A stretch of 64,000 bases of DNA, from the NCBI RefSeq assembly GCF_014201655.1, contig NZ_JACHEX010000001.1:124001-188000 (forward strand), given 5' to 3'. This DNA comes from Thermosipho japonicus. Lineage in GTDB: Bacteria > Thermotogota > Thermotogae > Thermotogales > Fervidobacteriaceae. This document shows, one piece after another, positions 19,405-28,063 of the stretch; position 1 is the first letter of the stretch; every line of letters starts with the position of its first letter. The position numbers and the translations under genes are program-made. A model generated the notes under the pieces. The model did no database searches. It was not told the DNA's origin and was given only the letters and a program-made list of their open reading frames with translations.

Positions 19405-19965
19405 ATGGTAGGAAAACTAACAGTAATCACTGGCCCAATGTATTCTGGTAAAACCACTGAACTTTTATCATTTGTAGAAATCTATAATATAGGAAAGAAA
19501 AAAACGATTGTCTTTAAACCATCGATCGATAACAGATATGGTGAAGATATAGTTTCAACTCATACGGGATTTAAAGTAAAAGCTCATAAAATCTCAAAAT
19601 CAAGCGAAATATTAAATCATATTTCAAGCAATATTGATGCAGTATTTATAGATGAAGTACAATTCTTCGATGAAGAATTGTTAAATGTAGTCAGAAATCT
19701 TATCTTTAAAGGTATCGATGTTTATTGTGCAGGTCTTGATATCTCATATCTAGAAAAGCCTTTTAAAACAACGGCAAATTTACTGGCAATGGCTGATGAA
19801 GTTATTAAAAAGAAAGCCGTATGTGAAAAATGTGGGGAGCATAGAGCAACTTATTCTTTTAAAATAACTCAAGACAACAGAGAAATAGATATTGGTGGAA
19901 AAGAAAAATATATAGCTCTATGTAGAGAATGCTTAAAAAAGATAAAAGTTAATAAAACACTATAG
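19405..19965 (+). CDS. tdk: Thymidine kinase (type II)
   Basis: Phosphorylates thymidine for dTMP salvage. The 186 residues show P-loop GPMYSGKTT, Walker B region VFIDEVQFF, the GLDISYLEKPF lid motif, and a zinc-binding pair CEKCG / CREC near the C-terminus, as in the TK1 family. GGAGGG lies six bases before the ATG. The 5'-nucleotidase gene follows 12 bases later, suggesting joint nucleoside handling. Confidence 0.95.
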   Translation: MVGKLTVITGPMYSGKTTELLSFVEIYNIGKKKTIVFKPSIDNRYGEDIVSTHTGFKVKAHKISKSSEILNHISSNIDAVFIDEVQFFDEELLNVVRNLIFKGIDVYCAGLDISYLEKPFKTTANLLAMADEVIKKKAVCEKCGEHRATYSFKITQDNREIDIGGKEKYIALCRECLKKIKVNKTL

Positions 19966-19977
19966 GAGGTGGGATGC

Positions 19978-21780
19978 ATGAAAAAACTTTTAGGTATTTT
20001 TCTTATTATCTTAGCTGTATCTTTATTATTTTCAACTGAATTAGTTATCTTACACACGAGTGATTTGCATGGAAACATTTTACCGATTAATTATGCTACA
20101 AATTCTCCATCAGATGTGGGCCTTGCAAAAATTGCAACCTTGGTAAAACAGTTTAGGAATGAGTATCAAAACGTAATACTTATAGATACCGGAGACTTAA
20201 TTCAAGGAACCCCCTTGGAATATTATCATGCAAGAATAGATAACAAGCCAGTTGATCCAATGGTACTTGTAATGAACAAACTAGGTTATTCTGCCTGGAT
20301 AATAGGAAATCATGAATTTAACTACGGATTAGATGTTTTAAAAAAAGCAGTTTCTGAAGCTCAATTCCCAGCTTTAAGCGCTAATATAATAGATGTAAAA
20401 GAAAATTCATCTTTATTTAAACCTTATCATATAGTAAATGTTGGAGATATAAAAATCGGTATTTTAGGACTTACCACTAAGTACATCCCCAATTGGGAAG
20501 ATCCAAAAAATATCGAAGGTCTTGACTTTTTAGATCCAGTAGAAGTTGCTAAAAAATACGTTGATATTCTTAAAAACAAAGAAAATGTTGATATAGTAAT
20601 TGTTGCATACCACGGTGGTCTTGAAAGAGATCCTCAAACAGGAGAACCAACAGAAGAATTAACCGGTGAAAATCAAGCTTATCAACTCTTACAAGAAGTT
20701 GATGGAATTGATGTTTTACTACTTGGCCATCAACATAGAACTATTGCAACAAAAATAAATAATGTGCCAGTTTCAATGCCTTCTTACTGGGGAAAATCGC
20801 TTGGAAAGATTGTTTTAAAACTTGAAAAAAAAGACAATAAATGGCAAATTATTGATAGCTCAGTAGAGCAAGTTTCTGTAAAAGGAGTTCCTGCCGATAA
20901 AGAAATCATTTCTTTGATAAAACCATATGATGAAAAAGTTCAAGCATGGTTAGATCAACCCGTTGGATATGCAGACGGAGATTTTTGGGTAGAAAATCCT
21001 CTTTTTGCAAGACTTCAAGACAATCCTTTAATAGAATTTGTGAATAAAGTTCAAATGTACTACAGCAAAGCTAAAATTTCATCTACTGCTCTCTTTAATA
21101 ATAGCATTAAAGGATGGAAAAGTGGACCTGTTACATTAAGAGATATTAACGCAGTTTATATCTACCCAAATACCTTAAAGGTTATTAAAGTCACCGGTAA
21201 AGATATAAAAGATGCTTTAGAAAAAAGTGCTGACTATTTTGTTATGGAAAATTATATGGTTTCAGTCAATAAATCTTGGGTTGAACCTAAACCTAGACAT
21301 TATAATTATGATATGTGGGAAGGAATTAGCTATAAAATAGTTCTTAACAATCCTTCAGGAAATAGAATAGTAGACTTAATGTTCGAAGGAAAGCCAATTG
21401 AAATGGATAAAGAATACGAAATTGTCCTTAACAACTACAGAGCAGGTGGCGGTGGTGGCTACACAATGTTTAAAGGAAAACCAGTTGTTAGAGAAGTAAT
21501 GATGGAAGTTTCAGAATTAATGGCAGATTACATTCTTGAACACAAGAATATTAAAGCAACAACTGATAACAATTGGCAAACTGTTGTTAAATTTGAATAT
21601 GTTATTAATCCTGGCGAAACTCTCTGGTCAATCTCAAAACGCTTAGGTGTTTCAATTAATGATTTAATAAGATGGAATAATATTAAAAATCCATCGCTTA
21701 TAAAACCTGGAACTAAATTGGTATATTACAAAAATTACATTGATACTATACCACCAATAAAAGAACTAATAAACTTCTAA
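19978..21780 (+). CDS. Exported 5'-nucleotidase (UshA family) with C-terminal LysM domain
   Basis: 600 residues. A signal peptide (KKLLGIFLIILAVSLLFS) is followed by the calcineurin-like metallophosphatase domain (HTSDLHGNI, DTGDLIQG, GNHEFNYG, GHQHRT) and the 5'-nucleotidase C-terminal domain (about 330-510, with NNYRAGGGGGY). Residues about 545-590 are a LysM module (NPGETLWSISKRLGVSINDL), which binds peptidoglycan or related glycans. It probably dephosphorylates nucleotides in the periplasm while held near the wall, feeding tdk. The ATG at 19978 follows AGGAGG by eight bases; an in-frame GTG at 19969 overlaps that site. Confidence 0.9.
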   Translation: MKKLLGIFLIILAVSLLFSTELVILHTSDLHGNILPINYATNSPSDVGLAKIATLVKQFRNEYQNVILIDTGDLIQGTPLEYYHARIDNKPVDPMVLVMNKLGYSAWIIGNHEFNYGLDVLKKAVSEAQFPALSANIIDVKENSSLFKPYHIVNVGDIKIGILGLTTKYIPNWEDPKNIEGLDFLDPVEVAKKYVDILKNKENVDIVIVAYHGGLERDPQTGEPTEELTGENQAYQLLQEVDGIDVLLLGHQHRTIATKINNVPVSMPSYWGKSLGKIVLKLEKKDNKWQIIDSSVEQVSVKGVPADKEIISLIKPYDEKVQAWLDQPVGYADGDFWVENPLFARLQDNPLIEFVNKVQMYYSKAKISSTALFNNSIKGWKSGPVTLRDINAVYIYPNTLKVIKVTGKDIKDALEKSADYFVMENYMVSVNKSWVEPKPRHYNYDMWEGISYKIVLNNPSGNRIVDLMFEGKPIEMDKEYEIVLNNYRAGGGGGYTMFKGKPVVREVMMEVSELMADYILEHKNIKATTDNNWQTVVKFEYVINPGETLWSISKRLGVSINDLIRWNNIKNPSLIKPGTKLVYYKNYIDTIPPIKELINF

Positions 21781-21836
21781 AAATCAACTTTTTTAAGAAA
21801 TTCATCTTTAAAAACCTTGCTCACGCTTACATTAAT

Positions 21837-21872
21837 GCCCGTTTCTAGTAGAGCAGCTAGAAACGGGCTTTT
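21837..21872 (+). terminator. Intrinsic terminator of the tdk/5'-nucleotidase operon
   Basis: Perfect 12-bp stem GCCCGTTTCTAG / CTAGAAACGGGC, an eight-base loop, then TTTT. Confidence 0.85.
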
Positions 21873-22033
21873 CTATTTAAAAGTAATATTTAAATATATG
21901 ATTCTGTGCTTTTAAAACCTTTTTGAAAGAATAATTTTTGCATTAAATTTTAAGCCATAAATAACTTAACAAGTTATGCATTACCTATTATTACCAAGAT
22001 TTATTAATTCTGACTCTTTTAAATAACAAAATA

Positions 22034-22076
22034 TAAAAAAATACCCCATACTTTCTTAAGTTAGAATGGGGTATTT
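22034..22076 (-). terminator. Intrinsic terminator for the minus-strand gene upstream
   Basis: Stem AAATACCCCAT / ATGGGGTATTT (11 bp) with a 16-base loop. On the minus strand it is followed by a run of seven T. Confidence 0.8.
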
Positions 22077-22127
22077 ACGGTTTAAGACTATTTATAAAGG
22101 ATGTTTCTTTTCAGTGTTAATATTTTT

Positions 22128-22799
22128 TTATTTTATTAAACCAAAAACATCCTTTAAACCTTGCTTTTCAACTTGAAATTTATAAAATCCAAAAAACTTA
22201 TCCATATATTTGTCTCTTTCCTTTGAATATTTATCAGCAAAGTTAGCTGTAGATCTTGAAACAGTATCATGATCCCTTGTCTCTTTAATCGCATCCATAA
22301 GATATAAAACTGTATAATCCATGTTTATAGCAGCCATATATAAGTCTTGATTTGCATTATAAATTTCAGAATTTTCTATTCTGTCTCTTAAAGAATCAAG
22401 TTTACTAATTATATCTTTTAATATTTTTCTCTTATCTTCTAAATAGTAAATCATATAAGAATATGTTTCATTTCTATTTTGCATTTTATTAAGTTCATCA
22501 AATATCTTACCTGTTATTAAGTTTTCTTTTAAAACATCATACCCAATTTCTTTATCCAGAGCTTCTAAATAGGATTTAAAATCTTTAATTTTAGTTGATT
22601 CTTGAGTGTTTTCAACTTCTTGAGGTTCAACTTCTTCTGTTACTGGTGATGAATCTTCTTCAATATCTTCTTGTGCAATTGGAGTTTGAACACTATTTGT
22701 TGCAACTTCTTTATCCTTAGATGGTATAAGTAGCACTACCACTGCCAAGACTACAACTATCAATATAAAAAAACCACAACCTCTAACCAGTTTTCTCAT
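22128..22799 (-). CDS. Membrane-anchored hypothetical protein
   Basis: 223 residues from the ATG at 22799 behind AGAGGAGG. One N-terminal helix (GFFILIVVVLAVVVLLI) is followed by a low-complexity Glu/Pro/Val linker (about 30-70) and a helical domain rich in Lys, Asp and Tyr. No family is recognised. The layout of anchor, spacer and soluble helical domain suggests an extracytoplasmic protein. It is alone between its own terminator and the divergent PatB-like gene. Confidence 0.7.
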   Translation of the reverse strand: MRKLVRGCGFFILIVVVLAVVVLLIPSKDKEVATNSVQTPIAQEDIEEDSSPVTEEVEPQEVENTQESTKIKDFKSYLEALDKEIGYDVLKENLITGKIFDELNKMQNRNETYSYMIYYLEDKRKILKDIISKLDSLRDRIENSEIYNANQDLYMAAINMDYTVLYLMDAIKETRDHDTVSRSTANFADKYSKERDKYMDKFFGFYKFQVEKQGLKDVFGLIK

Positions 22800-22851
22800 A
22801 AATCTACCTCCTCTAAAGTTAGTAAACAAAATTATATTTCCGACAAGATTA

Positions 22852-22884
22852 TACCATAATAAAAGTATTAATCAATCTATGGTA
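22852..22884. promoter_or_regulatory. Inverted repeat in divergent promoter region
   Basis: TACCATA (22852-22858) and TATGGTA (22878-22884) are exact reverse complements 19 bases apart. They touch the minus-strand -10 (ATTATA, 22848-22853) and the plus-strand -10 (TACAAT, 22883-22888), so a regulator binding there could control both genes. Confidence 0.4.
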
Positions 22885-22922
22885 CAATTGATAACGAAAG
22901 ATTATCATAAAAGGGGGATATA

Positions 22923-24077
22923 ATGATAGATTTTGACAAAATCATTGAACGACGTGGAACAAACTCGTATAAATGGGATTATGGATATAATGAATTATAT
23001 GATAATTTATTACCTTTATGGATAGCAGATATGGATTTTGAAGCTCCAAAAGAAGTAATTGATGCAATAAAAGCAAGAGCAAAGCACGGAATATATGGAT
23101 ATACTTTTAGGCCTGAAGGGTATTATAAGTCAATTATAAAATGGTTTGATGAAATTCATAATGTAAAAATAAAAAAAGACTGGATCGTTCCAATCCCTGG
23201 AGTGGTTCCAGGAATTGCATTTGCAATACAAGCTTTAACAAATCCTGGAGATAAAATAATAATACAACCTCCGGTTTATAGACCTTTTTATGAAGTAATT
23301 AATAACCTTGGAAGAAGAATTTCTTTAAATCCACTAATTGAAAATAACGGATATTACAAAATGGATTTTGAAAATCTTGAAAAAATTATTGATAATAGAA
23401 CTACAATGTTAATTTTATGTAGTCCACATAATCCAGTAGGAAGAGTATGGAAAAAAACAGAGTTAGAAAAATTAGGTGAAATATGTTTAAAGCACAACAT
23501 AACAGTTATATCCGATGAAATTCATGCTGATATAGTTTATTCCCCTAATAAACATAATATGTTCTTTTCAGTATCTGATAAATTTTTAGACAATAGTATT
23601 GTGCTTACTGCTCCAAACAAAACTTTTAATATAGCAGGTCTTCAAACTGGCAATGCATTTATTCCAAATAAGTTTATAAGGCGAAAATTCGAGGCAGTTA
23701 TAAATTCACAACACTTAAACTTAACTAATATATTTGGAATTGTTGCAACTGAAGCAGCATACACATACGGAAAAAGCTGGCTTATTCAATTAAAAAAATA
23801 CCTTTATGACAATGCCGTATATGTTAAAAAGACACTAGAAAAAAACACCAATGTTATAACTTTAATACCTGAAGGAACTTTCCTTATGTGGCTCGATTTT
23901 AGAAAATATAATACTGATATCCATGAAAAGTTATTAAAAAATGGTTTGTGGTTAAATCAGGGGAAAGAATTCGGAAAAGAAGGAGATGGATTTGAAAGAA
24001 TGAACATTGCAACCTCAAGAAAAATAATTGAAAAGGCAGTAAAAATAATAATTAGTAGTTTAAATGATCTTGAATAA
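22923..24077 (+). CDS. PatB/MalY-type PLP C-S lyase (aminotransferase fold)
   Basis: 384 residues of fold type I. The N-terminal ERRGTNSYKWDYGY and LPLWIADMDFEAP are hallmarks of PatB/MalY cystathionine beta-lyases. The PLP lysine lies in TAPNKTFNIAGLQ, with SPHNPVGRVW and SDEIHADIVY as cofactor-contact motifs. The likely reaction is beta-elimination from cystathionine or cysteine conjugates to pyruvate, ammonia and a thiol. GGGGGA precedes the ATG. It stands alone, closed by a bidirectional terminator. Confidence 0.87.
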   Translation: MIDFDKIIERRGTNSYKWDYGYNELYDNLLPLWIADMDFEAPKEVIDAIKARAKHGIYGYTFRPEGYYKSIIKWFDEIHNVKIKKDWIVPIPGVVPGIAFAIQALTNPGDKIIIQPPVYRPFYEVINNLGRRISLNPLIENNGYYKMDFENLEKIIDNRTTMLILCSPHNPVGRVWKKTELEKLGEICLKHNITVISDEIHADIVYSPNKHNMFFSVSDKFLDNSIVLTAPNKTFNIAGLQTGNAFIPNKFIRRKFEAVINSQHLNLTNIFGIVATEAAYTYGKSWLIQLKKYLYDNAVYVKKTLEKNTNVITLIPEGTFLMWLDFRKYNTDIHEKLLKNGLWLNQGKEFGKEGDGFERMNIATSRKIIEKAVKIIISSLNDLE

Positions 24078-24084
24078 TTTTTCA

Positions 24085-24127
24085 AAAGCCCCCAAAATAT
24101 TTATTTTTCATAAACTTTGGGGGCTTT
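24085..24127. terminator. Bidirectional terminator between convergent genes
   Basis: Stem AAAGCCCCCAAA / TTTGGGGGCTTT (12 bp) with a 19-base AT-rich loop, between the PatB-like gene and the LUD gene. Confidence 0.75.
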
Positions 24128-24150
24128 ATAATATACTCAAGATTAAGATT

Positions 24151-24792
24151 TTACAAGCCCAGCTCTTTTAATACAATAACAACCTTGATCCTTCCAGGAT
24201 GTCTATAACCACTTTCTATTATCGTATAATAATTGCAAATTCTTTGGTGTGATGCGCAATCAACACAATAACCTGTTTGAGCACATGGAGTATTAAGATT
24301 CAACCTTTTTGTATTCATTGGAGAAATATACCTTATTCTTTCTCTTGCTTCTTCCAAATTTTTCACTACTTTATTAACACTAGTAACTAAAATAACGTTT
24401 TTTGGTCCAAAAATAACTGCAGCAACTCTATTACCGTTTCCATCTAAAAGCGCAATTTCACCATTTTCAGTTATTGCATTAGCACTACATACATAAAAAT
24501 CTGAAAAAAACGCTTTTCTTTCCAATTCTTCCTTCTCTTCTTTTGTTTTTGCACTATATCTATCCAAAAAGTTATATTCTTCAGTTCTTAACTTTTCTAG
24601 TAGTCCTATTTGATTAAGTGTCAAAGATCCACCTGTGGCAACTGTTGAACCCTTAGGAATTAACTCTAAAACTTTTTCTAAAGCTTCTTTTTCATCTTTT
24701 ACAATATATGCTTCATGACCTTTTTTGTTTAAAGCATCAGCAACTTTGTTTGCCAACGATTTATACTTCCATAAATATAATTCGTCTCTCAT
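24151..24792 (-). CDS. LUD-domain protein (LutC/YkgG-like)
   Basis: 213 residues of the lactate-utilisation domain: IPKGSTVATGGSLTLNQIGLLEKL near 50-70, NAITENGEIALLDGNGNRVAA, and FGPKNVILVTSVNKVV. Four cysteines in the C-terminal part (CAQTGYCVDCASHQRIC) may bind a metal or cluster. Family members take part in lactate oxidation together with LutAB, which are absent here. It lies 14 bases after rex and should be co-transcribed with it and so respond to the NADH/NAD+ ratio. Confidence 0.85.
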   Translation of the reverse strand: MRDELYLWKYKSLANKVADALNKKGHEAYIVKDEKEALEKVLELIPKGSTVATGGSLTLNQIGLLEKLRTEEYNFLDRYSAKTKEEKEELERKAFFSDFYVCSANAITENGEIALLDGNGNRVAAVIFGPKNVILVTSVNKVVKNLEEARERIRYISPMNTKRLNLNTPCAQTGYCVDCASHQRICNYYTIIESGYRHPGRIKVVIVLKELGL

Positions 24793-24806
24793 TCTACCAC
24801 CTTCTT

Positions 24807-25430
24807 CTATTCAATATTTCTTTCAATCTTAAATGATAACGATTTAAAAGAAAGAGTTATATCTACATCTTCAACTGGGATATTCGTTCTAAGTTTCACA
24901 GGTGCAAAATTAACAATTCCCTTAATTCCCAATTCTTCCAATTTATCTACAACCATTTGAGCAGCATTTTCTGGAACCGCTAGAACTGCTATTTCTACAA
25001 TATTTTTCTTAAAAAAATCATCAATTTCAGAAAAATGTTTAACAGTTAACCTTCCTATCTTTCTTCCAACCTTTGATCTATCAGCATCAAAAATACCTAT
25101 AACATTAAACTTTTCCTTCCTTAAACCTTCATAATTTGCTATAGCACTACCAATATTTCCTGCACCAATAACAATGACATTCCAATATTTATTAACACCT
25201 ATTATGTCTTCGAGCCTTTCCATTAATTCATAAGTATTATATCCAACTCCTCTTTTTCCAAACTCTCCAAAGTATGATAAATCTTTTCTAACTTGGCTAG
25301 ATTTAATACCAAGTCTTTCTGCAATATCTTTTGAGGCTACATATTCAATACCTTCATCATATAATCTATTAAGACACCTATAATAAAGCCCTAATCTCTT
25401 AATAACAGGTCTTGGAATCTTTTTTTCCAT
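24807..25430 (-). CDS. rex: Redox-sensing transcriptional repressor Rex
   Basis: 207 residues. The winged helix is IPRPVIKRLGLYYRCLNRL..SSQVRKDLSYFGEFGKRGVGY, the Rex signature, followed by the NAD(H)-binding Rossmann domain VIVIGAGNIGSAIANY with Asp in IGIFDADRSKVG and the swapped C-terminal helix. Rex leaves DNA when NADH rises. A perfect Rex site lies over the transcription start of its own promoter, so the gene is almost certainly autoregulated. Confidence 0.97.
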   Translation of the reverse strand: MEKKIPRPVIKRLGLYYRCLNRLYDEGIEYVASKDIAERLGIKSSQVRKDLSYFGEFGKRGVGYNTYELMERLEDIIGVNKYWNVIVIGAGNIGSAIANYEGLRKEKFNVIGIFDADRSKVGRKIGRLTVKHFSEIDDFFKKNIVEIAVLAVPENAAQMVVDKLEELGIKGIVNFAPVKLRTNIPVEDVDITLSFKSLSFKIERNIE

Positions 25431-25451
25431 ATTCTCAATCCTCCTATATTT

Positions 25452-25469
25452 TTGTGAAGTTAGTCACAA
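25452..25469. promoter_or_regulatory. Rex operator
   Basis: TTGTGA-AGTTAG-TCACAA is a perfect match to the TTGTGA-N6-TCACAA consensus. It lies just downstream of the rex -10 box and would block initiation. A further half site, TTTCACAA, lies at 25486-25493. Confidence 0.92.
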
Positions 25470-25472
25470 TAA

Positions 25473-25502
25473 ATTATACTATATTTTTCACAAATAATTC
25501 AA
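25473..25502 (-). promoter_or_regulatory. Promoter of rex-LUD operon
   Basis: On the minus strand: TTGAAT (25497-25502), 18-base spacer, TATAAT (25473-25478). Confidence 0.65.
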
Positions 25503-25602
25503 GTAATAATTTGCCTTCGATTTTTCAATAAAAATATTAAATTTCTGGAAATATTAAAAAATAATATGTAGATAATAACCTTTATCCTATTTTTTTTAAT
25601 AT

Positions 25603-25630
25603 TTGAACAAATTGGAAAATATGATATAAT
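25603..25630 (+). promoter_or_regulatory. Promoter of the Mrp-Mbx operon
   Basis: TTGAAC (25603-25608), 16-base spacer, TATAAT (25625-25630), followed by an 80-base leader. No Rex site is visible in this leader. Confidence 0.65.
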
Positions 25631-25710
25631 ACAACTTGAAAACAGATAAGAATACTCGGAATTTAATAATTACTTCAAATTTTTAATTGCTTTTTTAAAG
25701 GAGGGATATT

Positions 25711-26193
25711 GTGTATATTTCAGTATTTATTGTGACCTATTTCACATGGATATTACTAACAGGTTACAACGATATTTCCGAGCTAATCGTAGGCTTTTTT
25801 GTTTCACTAATTGTTTCAGGTGTCTTAAAAAAGTATTATAGAATAAGATTCGATTCAAAATTTTTAGTAAGATTTGTTAAATTTGTATTAGTTTATTTAC
25901 CTGTATTTATATGGGAAATGATAAAAGCAAATTTTGATGTTGCCGCAAGGGTCTTAAATCCGAAACTTCCAATTAAACCCGGTTTTGTAAAAATTAAAAC
26001 AAACCTTAAAAAAGAAGCCTCAAAACTTACCTTAGCAAATTCAATTACACTTACCCCTGGCACACTTACCTTAGATGTTAAAGATGATACCCTCTTTATC
26101 CATTGGATTGATGTAAAAACCTTAGATGAAAACGAAAAAAAAGAAAAAATTAGTGGAACATTTGAAAAGATTTTAAAGGGGGTATTCGAATGA
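25711..26193 (+). CDS. mrpE: Mrp-type antiporter subunit E
   Basis: First gene of the operon; 160 residues, GTG start behind AAAGGAGGG. Two or three N-terminal membrane helices are followed by a cytoplasmic domain with KLTLANSITLTPGTLTLDV, the MnhE/MrpE signature. In Mrp and Mbh/Mbx complexes this subunit is part of the Na+/H+ exchange module. The stop overlaps mrpF (ATGA). Confidence 0.92.
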   Translation: MYISVFIVTYFTWILLTGYNDISELIVGFFVSLIVSGVLKKYYRIRFDSKFLVRFVKFVLVYLPVFIWEMIKANFDVAARVLNPKLPIKPGFVKIKTNLKKEASKLTLANSITLTPGTLTLDVKDDTLFIHWIDVKTLDENEKKEKISGTFEKILKGVFE

Positions 26194-26447
26194 CAATTAT
26201 TAACTATATTTTCTTTGGATTTGTCGGTTTGGGAGTATTATTTTCTTTTCTTAGAATATTGCTTGGTCCAACAAGCGCTGACAGAGTAGCTGCATTAGAT
26301 ACTTTGAATGTCGTTTTAACCGGAACTATTGTTTTTTTAGCTTTAGTATTTAAAAATGGACTATATCTTGATATCGCTCTAGTATACGGTCTTCTTTCAT
26401 TTACTGAAACAGTTGTAATATCTCGTTACTTGGAGGGGAAAAAATGA
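26190..26447 (+). CDS. mrpF: Mrp-type antiporter subunit F
   Basis: 85 residues, three helices, with the MnhF/MrpF motif LRILLGPTSADRVAALDTLN and DIALVYGLLSF. Small subunit of the Na+/H+ module. ATGA overlaps on both sides indicate tight translational coupling. Confidence 0.92.
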   Translation: MTIINYIFFGFVGLGVLFSFLRILLGPTSADRVAALDTLNVVLTGTIVFLALVFKNGLYLDIALVYGLLSFTETVVISRYLEGKK

Positions 26448-26764
26448 GTATATTAGGATATATTCTAATAACTATAGGAGCATTTTTTTATTTTCTAGGC
26501 GGGCTAGGTATTTTTAGAATGCCAGATGTTTACAATAGGTTACAAGCTGGGACAAAAGCTACCACTCTTGGCTCATTCTCGGTAATATTAGGAGTAGGTT
26601 TGGTAAATCTTGATTATTTACCTAAAGCATTAATTATAATTGCTTTCATTGCATTAACAAATCCCGTTGGAAGTTCTGTTCTTGCAAGAGCCGCCTATTT
26701 GAAAGGTATAAAGCCTACTGACAAGACAAAAGTTGACGAATATAAAGGTGGTGATGAAAAATGA
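26444..26764 (+). CDS. mrpG: Mrp-type antiporter subunit G
   Basis: 106 residues, three helices, with the MnhG/MrpG motif GGLGIFRMPDVYNRLQAGTKATTLG and TNPVGSSVLARAAY. Starts and ends with ATGA overlaps. Confidence 0.92.
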   Translation: MSILGYILITIGAFFYFLGGLGIFRMPDVYNRLQAGTKATTLGSFSVILGVGLVNLDYLPKALIIIAFIALTNPVGSSVLARAAYLKGIKPTDKTKVDEYKGGDEK

Positions 26765-27000
26765 CTATTGTCATTATATTCGTCGGAATATTAATGATTA
26801 TTTCTGCCATTTATGCAGTAGAAGCAAAAAAAATGCTGGATTCATTTATATCATTATCACTTTTAAGTTTGTTATCAGTTTTTTTGTTTGTAATAATGAA
26901 GGCTCCCGATGTTGCAATTACAGAAGCTGCAGTTGGAGCTGGTCTTACTACAGCTGTTTTAATCTTGGCATTACAAAGAGTCGGTGGTGATGGAAAATGA
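26761..27000 (+). CDS. MbhD-like (DUF4040) antiporter module subunit
   Basis: 79 residues, three helices. MKAPDVAITEAAVGAGLTTAVLILAL matches the DUF4040/MbhD segment that in full Mrp antiporters forms the C-terminal part of MrpA. Its separation into its own gene, followed by an MbhE/F-like gene, is the Mbh/Mbx arrangement rather than the classical mrpA order. Confidence 0.85.
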   Translation: MTIVIIFVGILMIISAIYAVEAKKMLDSFISLSLLSLLSVFLFVIMKAPDVAITEAAVGAGLTTAVLILALQRVGGDGK

Positions 27001-27719
27001 GAAGAGTATTTTCAATTCTTATAGTGTTAGGATTGATTTTATTTTTTGTAAATTCTCTTTCTATTCTACCTGAATATGGGAAAGTTAAACTTTCAAAAGT
27101 TTCCAGTGCATATATAAATAAAAGTGTTAATGGAAACAGTGAAAAAGTTAAATTTGGTGAATCAAAAGATTTAGAAGATGGTTCTGCTAATGTAGTTACA
27201 TCTATAGTAGTCAACTATAGATCTTTTGATACACTTGGTGAAGTAACTGTATTATTCACATCTGCATTAGGCGTTGGATTAATATTACATGGCTATAAAA
27301 GAAAAAAATACGGAAGACAACCTAACTTTATTCTAAGAATTTCTGTAGGTATTTTGCTCCCATTAATTCTTTTATTTGGTGCTTATATATTTATCCACGG
27401 ACATCTTACACCTGGTGGCGGGTTTCCCGGAGGTACAATAATTGCTGCCGGTATTTTACTATTGTATCTTTCTAACGAAGAATATGATCTTTCTAAAGCT
27501 TCCAAATTTGTCGAAAGTACTGCAGGAAGTTTATATGTAATAGTCGGTTTAACAGGATTAGCAATTTCAGGTATTTTCTTATTAAACTTCCTCCCAACGG
27601 GAGTAGTTGGTAATTTGTTTAGTGCTGGGATAGTACCAATAGTGTACATATTAATTGGTTTTAAAGTAGGTGCCGAACTTTCAGGAATAATTGCGGATTT
27701 ACACAGGGAGGAGGGATGA
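26997..27719 (+). CDS. mrpB: MrpB-like subunit (MbhE/MbhF type)
   Basis: 240 residues. The N-terminal helix and periplasmic loop lead into YRSFDTLGEVTVLFTSALGVGLIL (MrpA C-terminal/MbhE-like), then the MnhB domain with HGHLTPGGGFPGGTI. MbhE and MbhF functions therefore appear fused. Membrane-embedded part of the Na+/H+ module. Overlaps upstream and downstream genes. Confidence 0.87.
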   Translation: MRRVFSILIVLGLILFFVNSLSILPEYGKVKLSKVSSAYINKSVNGNSEKVKFGESKDLEDGSANVVTSIVVNYRSFDTLGEVTVLFTSALGVGLILHGYKRKKYGRQPNFILRISVGILLPLILLFGAYIFIHGHLTPGGGFPGGTIIAAGILLLYLSNEEYDLSKASKFVESTAGSLYVIVGLTGLAISGIFLLNFLPTGVVGNLFSAGIVPIVYILIGFKVGAELSGIIADLHREEG

Positions 27720-27721
27720 CA

Positions 27722-28063
27722 ATGGTTTATTATATTTCTTTTATATTAATAGGAGTAGGAATTTATGGAATACTGACTCAAAAAAACTTATTTAAAACAT
27801 TAGTATCATTAACAATAATTGATACCGCAATTAACATTCTTATAATTTCACTTGGTTACATTGAAGGATGTGATGTGCCAATTTATTCAAAATATACACA
27901 ATCAACTAACTTTGTTGATCCACTCCCACAAGCATTGGTACTTACAGCAATTGTCATAGGCGTAGGTACTTTAGCATTAGGTGCTTCTCTATTAATTAGA
28001 GTATATGAAAAATATGGAACTTTAGATACTGAAGAAATCGCCGTTAAGGAGGCGAGAAAATGA
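27722..28063 (+). CDS. mrpC: Mrp-type antiporter subunit C (NuoK-like)
   Basis: 113 residues, three helices, homologous to NuoK/MnhC: GVGIYGILTQKNLFKTLVSLTIIDTAINILI and DPLPQALVLTAIVIGVGTLALGASL. The ATG at 27722 is seven bases from GGAGG; an ATG at 27716 overlaps the upstream stop but is too near the binding site. Confidence 0.9.
   Translation: MVYYISFILIGVGIYGILTQKNLFKTLVSLTIIDTAINILIISLGYIEGCDVPIYSKYTQSTNFVDPLPQALVLTAIVIGVGTLALGASLLIRVYEKYGTLDTEEIAVKEARK

Larger units (their letters stand above)
21781..22127. other. 347-base intergenic region between convergent genes
   Basis: It holds two terminators (listed separately) around about 160 bases of AT-rich DNA. That middle part contains only a short inverted repeat ATAACTT-AAC-AAGTTAT at 21961-21977. 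I see no coding potential or RNA gene. Confidence 0.6.

Noticed and set aside
25631-25710. Rex site in the Mrp-Mbx leader
   Set aside because: No TTGTGA-N6-TCACAA match or close variant is present between the promoter and the GTG start.
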